Shown one piece after another: positions 1-6,500 of a stretch of DNA of 6,993 nucleotides. The notes below the pieces were generated by a model. That model ran no database searches, was not told the DNA's origin, and saw only the letters and a program-made list of their open reading frames with translations. The stretch covers positions 1 to 6,993 of the forward strand of contig JABAAA010000063.1 of assembly GCA_014239005.1 (NCBI GenBank), in the 5' to 3' direction. The stretch is from Alphaproteobacteria bacterium. GTDB taxonomy: Bacteria > Pseudomonadota > Alphaproteobacteria > JABAAW01. Position 1 is the stretch's first letter; each line of letters starts with the position of its first letter. The position numbers and the translations under genes were made by a program.

Positions 1-713
1 CGTTGGTGGGCGAGCCTCGTGTGTTCGTCCGTCCTTCGCCGGCGAGCGCGGAGCATAGTTTGACGACGGGTTTGTTGGAGAATTTGTTATTGTGCGAGGC
101 TTGCGGGTATGAAACTTTGCTGGTCGAATCGGTAGGCTCGGGACAGGCTGAGACGTTGATCGACGACTATGTCGATTGTCTGTTGGTGCTGGTAGCGCCA
201 GGAAGCGGCGACGGGTTGCAAGGCATGAAACGGGGGTTGTTGGAGTTGGCAGACATTCTTGTCGTCACCAAAGCGGACGGGGAACAGGCGCAACGAGCGC
301 ACAAAACTTTGGAGGACTATCGGCAGGCGTTGGGAAGTTCTGCGACGCGGCGCACGACGCGTTATCTTGTCTGTTCGGCGGAGGGGGGGGGGGGGAGGGG
401 GGGGGGGGGAGGGGGGAGGGGGGAGGGGGTTGATTCTTTGTGTGAGGAGATAGACGCGTTCTTTGCAAACCGTTCGGCGGAAGAAGTGTGGAAACGTCGT
501 TGTATGCAACGCAAGAATTTGTTTTTGCGCGCCTTCGCGAAAGAGGCTGTGGAAGATGCGTTGCGGAGGGGGAAGCTGGGAGGGGGAGAGACTTTAGGCG
601 AGGTGCTGGAAAGGTTAAACGATACGAAAGGGGAGGGTTTGTTGCCCGCGGAAGAAGCGGCGAAGTGGTTTGCCAAACAGACATGTTATGCGTCTGAAAA
701 CAACACTACTTAA
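1..713 (+). CDS. meaB: MeaB/ArgK-family P-loop GTPase, 5' end outside the window
   Basis: G3E-family GTPase of the MeaB/ArgK type, known to chaperone and protect cobalamin-dependent acyl-CoA mutases such as methylmalonyl-CoA mutase in the cytoplasm. The first complete codon is at position 3; the coding frame enters from upstream, so the Walker A (G1) and switch I parts are missing. Visible, numbering from that codon: VFVRPSP (residues 7-13), LLCEACGYETLLVESVGSGQAE containing the ESVG G3 motif (about 29-50), the family hallmark PGSGDGLQGMKRG (66-78), TKAD as G4 in place of the usual NKAD (89-92), and CSAEG as G5 (124-128). The C-terminal helical dimerisation region follows (about 140-225). The oddity is a Gly/Arg insertion at residues 128-142, encoded by a poly-G tract, in a loop that is normally only a few residues long. 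The short tail after KWFAKQ is not conserved. Family assignment is firm; the mutase partner is not in view. Confidence 0.9.
   Translation, partial: LVGEPRVFVRPSPASAEHSLTTGLLENLLLCEACGYETLLVESVGSGQAETLIDDYVDCLLVLVAPGSGDGLQGMKRGLLELADILVVTKADGEQAQRAHKTLEDYRQALGSSATRRTTRYLVCSAEGGGGRGGGGGGRGEGVDSLCEEIDAFFANRSAEEVWKRRCMQRKNLFLRAFAKEAVEDALRRGKLGGGETLGEVLERLNDTKGEGLLPAEEAAKWFAKQTCYASENNTT
381..429 (+). repeat. Interrupted poly-G tract inside meaB
   Basis: The run reads GA, then G13 (383-395), A, G13 (397-409), A, G6 (411-416), A, G6 (418-423), A, G5 (425-429). It looks like two G13A units followed by two G6A units, the kind of layout made by slippage and local duplication. In the meaB frame it encodes glycines with scattered Arg and Glu. 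With one base added, the frame stops at TGA 431-433; with one base removed, it stops at TAG 451-453. The tract also has far more G-runs with single-base loops than a G-quadruplex needs. Exact run lengths are prone to sequencing error. Confidence 0.95.
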
Positions 714-807
714 TTAAATTTTTAATTAAGTTTTTAATTAAGTTTTCAGTCAAATTTTCAGTCAAGTTTTTAGCCAAGTTTGGCAAAGGAAAAATTTTCT
801 TGTTCAC
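706..807 (-). CDS. Possible 33-codon ORF made of NLxx repeats, coupled to the mcp stop
   Basis: A GTG at 807-805 overlaps the mcp stop as GTGA, and the frame stays open to TAG at 708-706. The peptide starts VNKKIFPLP (Met if GTG is used) and continues with one NLAK, two NLTE and three NLIK units, each encoded by one 12-bp repeat. An AGAAGG sequence sits only one base before the GTG, too close for a good ribosome site, though termination-reinitiation could help. It would overlap the last bases of meaB on the opposite strand. No family is recognised. It could simply be a chance frame through a DNA repeat: the other two minus-strand frames of the unit contain stops, while this one does not. Confidence 0.18.
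   Translation of the reverse strand: MNKKIFPLPNLAKNLTENLTENLIKNLIKNLIK
708..735 (+). terminator. Possible AT-rich intrinsic terminator at the meaB stop
   Basis: A 10-bp stem can form between 708-717 (ACTTAATTAA) and 722-731, closing a 4-base loop ATTT (718-721), with further Ts to 735. The left arm spans the meaB TAA stop (711-713). All pairs but one are A-T, so the stem is weak; copies two and three of the 12-bp repeat can form a similar alternative hairpin (722-741). It has the right shape and T-tail only on the plus strand, so it would serve meaB, not mcp. Confidence 0.35.
711..782. repeat. Six tandem copies of a degenerate 12-bp unit in the meaB/mcp spacer
   Basis: Consecutive 12-bp units begin at 711, 723, 735, 747, 759 and 771. 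Copies two and three are identical (taattaagtttt); copy one differs by one base; copies four and five are cagtcaaatttt and cagtcaagtttt; copy six is tagccaagtttg. The common pattern is YARYYAARTTTT, with an AT-only subgroup and a GTCAA subgroup. The array fills most of the convergent spacer and is much richer in A+T than the flanking genes. The last copy contains a small inverted repeat GCCAA-GT-TTGGC (773-784). The GTCAAGTTTT form also occurs in tandem inside smc. Confidence 0.9.
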
Positions 808-3419
808 GCCTTCTGAATGTCGCCCATAAACACGCGAATGTGCTGCTCCAACGCGCTCGCCTGAGAACGCAAGTGCTCGACACTGCGCGAAAGCTCGACC
901 GCAGATTCGTCCGCCCCCGCCGACGCCGTATCCACCGTGGTAAAGCTCGTTTGGATAGTTGCGACATTGTTCGCCACATCCAACATGCTTTTTGCCACCG
1001 CTTCTCCCGTTTGACGTTGCTGTTGCATCGTCTCGGAGATTCCGCCCACCACGGTTGCGGCACTACGCACCGTTCCGCGTATCTCGTCCAAGACCTGCAA
1101 CACCTCTGCCGAACTGGTCTGCAAGTTTCCGATCAAGCCCGCAATCTGCTCGGTCGCCTTGGTGGTCTGATCGGCAAGGTTCTTCACCTCCGCCGCCACG
1201 ACCGCAAAACCCTTGCCCGCCTCGCCCGCTCGCGCCGATTCGATGGTGGCATTCAACGACAACAGGTTAACCTGTCCTGCGATCTCCTGAATGAGCTGGA
1301 CGACCGAGCCAATCGATTCGGACGCCGACGCCAACAGCTTCGCCGAGCGGTCGGCTTTCTCGGTGCTGGTCACGCTCTGATGAATGACCTGCGTCGATTC
1401 CTGCGCCCGACGGTTGATCGTATCCAACGCTTGCGTCAAACGAGCGATCTCCTCGGCAGCACCACGCACACGCTGGGTCGTGTTGGCAACGCGCGGCAAC
1501 ATCTGCTGCGTCGCCTCGCGCGCCTGTCCCGCTTGCCGCCGCATCTCGTCGGAAGTCTGCACCAAATGCCCTGTCGCATCGGCTAGCCCGCCCGTAGCTC
1601 CCTGCACCTTCTCTTGAAAGTCGATGATCAAACCCTCCAACCTGCGGCTCCTTTCTTCGTCCATGCGCCTCGTGTCGCTACGCGTATCCTGCGGGCTTCC
1701 TTCGCCGCGCGCGCGGTCGACCAACCCCTTCAACAAGCGAGCATAGTCGCCCAGTCGATCGTCGCGCTCCAAGTAAGGCAAGGGACGCTCGCCGCGTTGA
1801 AAAGGGATCAGGCTTGCAACCAAAAAATCGACACCGCCTTGCCTCGTCTCACGCCTGGGTACCAGCCCCTGCCCTGCAACAAGACACAAGAGCGAAAAAA
1901 CCGCCGCCAGAAACAGAGCCAAACGCAACAAAAAGCCCTCCTGCGGCGGCAAGGAGGGAGGGTCGGTTGCTAGCGCTTGCTCCTGTCCAACGCCCGCGCG
2001 CTCCACATCCGCGATGGCAAGCGTCCACGACTCGCCGAACAGACGGAGCGAACGGAACTGAACAAACCTGTGCCGCTCGTCGCCGCGCTCACCCTCGGTC
2101 GCCGTCGCGCCCAGCGCGCGCGTTTCGACGAATGCCTCTTCGAGCCACGCGCGAGCCTCCGTCAGTTTCTTTTCTCCGTCTTCGATCTGTAGCGTGCCGC
2201 TAGGATCGACGAAAAAGAGCCGCGTTCCCGGCAGGTCGTCGAACGAGCCCGAGCGCAACAGAAGCCTTTTCAACAACTGCTCGCGCGACTGAAACACCAA
2301 CATGCTTCCCAACAGCGTGCGTTCGGCGCTCATCAAAGGCAGCGCGTAAAAGGCAAAGGGCGTTTCGGGAGCGAAGGCGACGGGCGAGCGCGTATGGCTT
2401 GCAAAAAAGATTTCCGTGCCACCATCCAAGGTGGTGGCAGCTTCGCCCTGCAAAAGGGGTGAGCCTTGTTCGACAGCAAACAGAATGGCACGGCGATAGA
2501 CCTCTTCCAACAATTCTCCCGTCTCCTCGCCGAGCGCTTGACGCAAGGACTGGGAGGGCAATGTTTCCCCTGCTACGGAGGGAGCCTCGCCGCTTTCTTC
2601 GCTGCTTTGTTGGTTGGTCTCGCCTTCTTCGCTACTTTTTTCTGTCTCTCGAAAGTCGATGTCGGCAAACGCCTCGTTGCCGCTGGCGACGAAGACGACT
2701 TCGCCCTCGACATTCACGATCAACATCTCTTGCAAAAAGTTGTCGCGCAAGAACGCCCTCGCCGTCTCGTCGGACGAGAGGAGGTTCGGAGCAATCGTCG
2801 AACTTTGCTCCGCTGCCTGTTCTTGTTCTTGTTCTTGCGCCTGCGACAGCGTCTCGACATAGGCGCGCAAACGCGGTGCGCTCGCCATGGCGTGCAATGC
2901 CGCTCCCCAGCTTTCGCTATTGGATTTCACCTGCTTTTCGGAGAGGTCCGACAACAGACGGAATTGCCTTTCCGCTTCTTGCCCCAAGACGCGTTGGGTT
3001 CGCGTGCTGCTCTCTTTTGCGAACTGCTGGAAGAGCCTCGTGCCGCCCAGCGAATAAAAAGCGAGGATCACCGCAAGGCTCAGGCTTCCGAACACCCACG
3101 GCGTGCGTAAAAACTTGTAGACGCGCTCCCACCCCGACGGTTCCCTTGCCTGCGCCTCTGCTCGCGTCCGTTCCTGTCGATATTGTGTTTGCCGATATTG
3201 TGTCTGCTCTTGTGCGCGTGCGGGGACGCTTGAGGGGGGCATCGGGCGTCGTGCGACAGCGACGATACCTCTTGTATTAGCTTGCGTCTTGTCTTGCGTC
3301 TCGTTTTGCGTTCTATCGCTCTTGTCGCGGTCAGAGACGGGCGAGATCGCACCGAAGGCTCGACGCGTCCTCATGCCTAAGGACGCGGCAACCTTTGTCC
3401 ATCGTTGGAACGGGTTCAC
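804..3419 (-). CDS. Methyl-accepting chemotaxis protein with large periplasmic sensor
   Basis: Inner-membrane chemoreceptor, 871 residues, signalling to CheA/CheW. Order seen: a hydrophilic N-terminal stretch (1-107); TM1 about 108-126 (WVFGSLSLAVILAFYSLGG); a periplasmic region about 127-495; TM2 about 496-518 (LALFLAAVFSLLCLVAG); a HAMP-like linker about 521-570; and the MA signalling domain about 600-868. Its hairpin tip is unmistakable: VNLLSLNATIESARAGEAGK at 717-736, then GFAVVAAEVKNLADQT. The periplasmic part has two repeats of Cache flavour (LIVNVEGEVVFVAS at 233-246; LFFVDPSGTL at 401-410, ending SWTLAIADVE), so a double-Cache ligand domain is likely but not certain. There is no C-terminal NWETF-like CheR tether. 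GTG 3419 is the furthest upstream start, with an in-frame stop at 3467-3465 and only a weak GAAGAG ahead of it; ATG 3374 is an alternative. Periplasmic residues 256-284 are an acidic Ser/Glu/Gln low-complexity stretch. Confidence 0.95.
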   Translation of the reverse strand: MNPFQRWTKVAASLGMRTRRAFGAISPVSDRDKSDRTQNETQDKTQANTRGIVAVARRPMPPSSVPARAQEQTQYRQTQYRQERTRAEAQAREPSGWERVYKFLRTPWVFGSLSLAVILAFYSLGGTRLFQQFAKESSTRTQRVLGQEAERQFRLLSDLSEKQVKSNSESWGAALHAMASAPRLRAYVETLSQAQEQEQEQAAEQSSTIAPNLLSSDETARAFLRDNFLQEMLIVNVEGEVVFVASGNEAFADIDFRETEKSSEEGETNQQSSEESGEAPSVAGETLPSQSLRQALGEETGELLEEVYRRAILFAVEQGSPLLQGEAATTLDGGTEIFFASHTRSPVAFAPETPFAFYALPLMSAERTLLGSMLVFQSREQLLKRLLLRSGSFDDLPGTRLFFVDPSGTLQIEDGEKKLTEARAWLEEAFVETRALGATATEGERGDERHRFVQFRSLRLFGESWTLAIADVERAGVGQEQALATDPPSLPPQEGFLLRLALFLAAVFSLLCLVAGQGLVPRRETRQGGVDFLVASLIPFQRGERPLPYLERDDRLGDYARLLKGLVDRARGEGSPQDTRSDTRRMDEERSRRLEGLIIDFQEKVQGATGGLADATGHLVQTSDEMRRQAGQAREATQQMLPRVANTTQRVRGAAEEIARLTQALDTINRRAQESTQVIHQSVTSTEKADRSAKLLASASESIGSVVQLIQEIAGQVNLLSLNATIESARAGEAGKGFAVVAAEVKNLADQTTKATEQIAGLIGNLQTSSAEVLQVLDEIRGTVRSAATVVGGISETMQQQRQTGEAVAKSMLDVANNVATIQTSFTTVDTASAGADESAVELSRSVEHLRSQASALEQHIRVFMGDIQKA
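2818..2835 (-). repeat. Hexamer repeat in mcp coding an EQ run
   Basis: Three perfect copies of tgttct (plus strand) encode part of the AQEQEQEQAAEQ stretch at about residues 194-204 of the chemoreceptor's periplasmic domain. The unit length keeps the frame. This is one of several short in-frame repeats in this window. Confidence 0.85.
3174..3203 (-). repeat. Two 15-bp tandem units in mcp coding TQYRQ
   Basis: The units ctgtcgatattgtgt (3174-3188) and ttgccgatattgtgt (3189-3203) match at 13 of 15 positions. They encode two successive TQYRQ pentapeptides at residues 73-82, in the hydrophilic stretch before TM1. Confidence 0.9.
3281..3316 (-). repeat. Three 12-bp tandem units in mcp coding TQxx
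   Basis: Units start at 3281 (cttgcgtcttgt), 3293 (cttgcgtctcgt) and 3305 (tttgcgttctat, more diverged). They encode TQNE, TQDK and TQAN at residues 37-48. Period and reading-frame use are the same as in the smc repeats, but the sequence is different. Confidence 0.85.
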
Positions 3420-3492
3420 GCTTGGGTGGCTCTTCGGGTTTGGGGAAAGGGGATTGTGGAAAGATTACGGGGCTTTGAGGAGTGCATTCCCG

Positions 3493-3521
3493 ATTCTATC
3501 ACACTTGTCGAGCAGAGTCAT
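3493..3521 (-). promoter_or_regulatory. Candidate sigma70-type promoter for mcp
   Basis: On the minus strand, ATGACT (3521-3516) is followed after 17 bp by TAGAAT (3498-3493), preceded by TG one base away (TGATAGAAT), which gives an extended -10. The -35 matches consensus at four of six positions and overlaps the smc stop codon. Transcription would start near 3486, leaving a leader of about 65 bases before GTG 3419. The match is modest and comes from inspection only; mcp could equally be read through from smc. Confidence 0.3.
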
Positions 3522-3527
3522 TCTGCT
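3511..3527. other. Perfect 6-bp inverted repeat across the smc stop codon
   Basis: AGCAGA (3511-3516) and TCTGCT (3522-3527) flank the 5-base loop GTCAT, which contains the smc stop (3518-3520). There is no T-run after it on the minus strand, so it is not a standard terminator. It overlaps the candidate mcp -35 element and might pause transcription or be incidental. Confidence 0.4.
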
Positions 3528-6500
3528 GCAGGTCTTGCCAGTTTGACCGCCTCTTCCAACGCGACGGAAACGATTCGGCTGCATCCGGGCTCTGGCATGG
3601 CGACGCCGTAGAGGCGCAAGGCGCGGCTCATGGTGTGGCGGTGGTGCGTAATGACGAGGAATCGCGTATCGTGTTGTCGCGCGATGTCTTCGAGCAAGTC
3701 GCAAAATCGTGCGACATTGGTGTCGTCGAGGGCTGCGTCGACCTCGTCCAAGATGCAAAAGCCTCCGCCCGTGACGGAGAAGACCGCCAAGACGAGCGCG
3801 ATGGCGACCAACGCCTGCTCGCCGCCCGACAGCACGCTGAGCGACTTGAGCCTTTTGCCCGGCAGCGCGATGCGTATTTCAAGCCCTGACGAGATGGGGG
3901 CTTCGGGGTCGGAAAAGAAGAGCTTCGCCTCGCCGCCACCGAACAATCGCTCGATGAGCGCCGCGAAGCGCACGCCCGTCTCCTGCTGCACGCGCACCAG
4001 TTTCCCAGATGCCTCCTCCTCCAGCTTTCGTACCGACAAGTGCAACTTCTCCAACGCCTGTGCAACATCGGTGTGCTGTCGCTCGGTCTGCTCTTGCTCT
4101 TCGGTGATAAGCTCGAGCTCCTGCTTCGCCGTAAAGTTGATTTCACCCAAGCGCGCTCGCTTGTCTTGCGTCGAGCGTTTCGCAGCTTTTTGTACTTCGA
4201 CATTCTCAGCAAGAAAGGCATCGTCGAGGTCGTAACGCCGTTGCAAGTCCGAAAGCGAGCAGTCCATCTCTTCTTGCGCACGCGTCGCCAAACGTTGGCG
4301 TTCCAGCGGCAGCGGCTCGGCTTGGGTTTGCAAACGCACCGCCTCCTTTTCCGCCTCCGCGTTTGTTGCCGAGCATCGTCGATGTTGCTCGCGCAGCCTC
4401 GCCAGGCACCCGCTCGCTTTCTCCAAGTCATCCTTGTGCGCTCGATGCTCAAGCGAAGCGCGACGGTGGAGCGCACGTTGTTCGTCCAGCGACTTTTGGT
4501 CGCGCAACGGACGCGCATCCCATGTCGCAGCTTCGTTTTCAAGCGCACGCAGACTCTCGACACTGCGCTGCAACAGCTGGCGATGACGCTCGGTCAGCGC
4601 ACGCAAACGCTTCTCACTTTGAAGACGCGCTTGCTCTTCGTCGCGCGCATGCACAATCGCCGCCTGCTCGCGCTGCCGTTCTGCCAGCAACCCGCCCTGC
4701 TCTTCCAACAAACTCTCGCGCCTTCTGCCGAGCTCTGCCTGCTCGGCTGCCAAACGCTCTCGCTCGTCCAGCTGCCGCAAGCCCTGTTCTGCCGAACGCT
4801 CCTTGTTGCGCGCATCCTCCAAGCTGAGCGAAAGCTGCTGCTCGCTCGCACGATCGCGCTCCTGTTCCCGCGCAAGCGTCTCCGCCGTGCGCATGCGTTT
4901 GCGCAACTCTTGCAAGGCTTTTCCTTGTCGAGCCTGTTCGTCCAACACGGCTTGCACACGCTCACGCGTCTCGACAAGCTTTCTTGCAATCTCTGCCGCT
5001 TGCCGCTCATACTCGTGCTGCAAGCGCGCCAAGTCCGCCTCGCTTTTCGCCAGCGCCTGCTTGCGTTGTTCTTTTTGCAAGAAGGCGTGAAAACGTTGCT
5101 CCAATGCCGCTGCCAGCTCGGCGCGGGTTGCCAGTCCGTCCCATCGCCAGCACGCGCCGTCGCGCGTCACCACCCTCTGTCCGCGCGCGAGCATCGGATG
5201 CAATTTCTCCCCCTCGCGCCTTGAGGAGACCAGCCCGATGCAAGCCAAACGTTCGCGCAAGGGAGGCGGTGCGTTTGTAAAGAGTGCTGCAAAACTGACG
5301 ACCCCCGCAGGCAGAGGAGGCGAAGAGGCTGCGGGAGGCGGAAGGGTTTTCCACGCGCGCCAAGAATTAAGATGATCCTTGAGGGTTTCGATGTTCTGCG
5401 TCTCCTCCTGCCAGCTGGCGAACAGGTCTTCGCCGAGCGCACCGAACAGAGCGCGTTCGAGCCCTTCAGGAATGGTGCAATCCGCGACCAACGGGGTATC
5501 TTCTGCTTCGCTCTGCGCCGCTTGCGAAGACGAGGATGCCTCCCGCAACAGCTCGCGATCTCTGTCGCGTTCTTCGCTCAGCGCGCGATGACGGGCGCGA
5601 TAACCAGCCTCGACCTGCTCGCGCGTCTGTGCCAGCGCCTCTTCTTCGCGGCGCAGGCGCGGCAGCACCTTGCTCTGCGTCTCGTGTGCCTTCTCCTCGG
5701 CCTGTTGCACCTGCTCGGTGAGGCTGTTCAAGTTTTCTGTCCGTTCTTGCGTCAAGTTTTGCGTCAAGTTTTGCAAATGCGCGCTGGTCTGTGTTTTTTT
5801 GCCAATTTTTTCGGTCAGTTTTGCAAGTTCTTTTTCCAGCTGTTCTTTCTGCAAGCGCGATGCAGCAAGGCGTTCCGAATAGACGGCACTCTTCCTGTCG
5901 ATGTTGCTGATCTCAATGGCGATTTGTTTCAACCTTCGCTCGATGCTCACCAGCTCCTGCGTCAACGTTGCCAAAGCTTTTTTATGGTCTTTTTTATGAT
6001 TTTGCTCGCTCTCGCCCTGTTGTCGAGTGGGCTGTTTTGAATTGTTGCTCGGCTTGCTTTGCGTTTGCAAATTTTCTCTAGCCTCGTGCCACAAGCGTTC
6101 AACCTCTTCGAGCGCACGCTGTTGGTCATTGTGTTGCTTTTCCTGTTCGCGCTTTCGCAGCAGCAGGTCTTTTTTTCGCTGCTGGTTTTCTTTCTGCGAT
6201 CGTTCCATAAGCGCCATGTCTTGAGCGATGCGTTGGCATCGCACCGCACTTTCGATCTCGCGCTTTTCAGCCGCCGCATGGTGTTGCTGGGCTTGAACCG
6301 TTTCCGCCTCGATGGTGGCGAGCGCGACGCGTCCCTGCTCGTTCTGCTGCTCGTGCACCTTTTTTCGTTGTTCGATCGAGTTCGCAGCCTTCTCCAAAGC
6401 TTGCTGTTCGCGCAGCAAGTCCGCCGCTTGCCAGCGTTTGATCTGCAACGAGAAGGTTCGATAACGCTCGGCACGCGCCTCGTCGGTGCTGAGGGTTTGT

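Noticed and set aside
87..509. Minus-strand proline-rich ORF opposite meaB
   Set aside because: The poly-proline is just the complement of the poly-G tract; meaB motifs on the plus strand explain the region.
711..782. CRISPR array
   Set aside because: Units are 12 bp, directly abutting and degenerate, with no spacers and no cas genes.
773..784. GCCAA-GT-TTGGC as a terminator for mcp
   Set aside because: The stem is only 5 bp with a 2-base loop and is followed by A-rich rather than T-rich sequence on the minus strand.
789..799. GAAAAATTTTC palindrome near the mcp stop
   Set aside because: Arms abut with no room for a loop, and the stem is nearly all A-T; it is not a credible RNA hairpin.
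780..1586. Plus-strand ORF of 268 codons opposite the MCP signalling domain
   Set aside because: The minus strand carries the highly conserved MCP hairpin tip here; the plus frame is Arg/His/Leu-rich shadow sequence.
2399..3280. Plus-strand ORF of 293 codons opposite the MCP sensor domain
   Set aside because: Arginine-rich translation without domains, fully antisense to a well-supported gene.
4040..5224. Long plus-strand ORF of 394 codons opposite smc
   Set aside because: It is antisense to the SMC hinge and arm, its translation has no recognisable domain, and long antisense frames are expected over GC-rich coding sequence rich in Gln, Glu, Leu and Arg.
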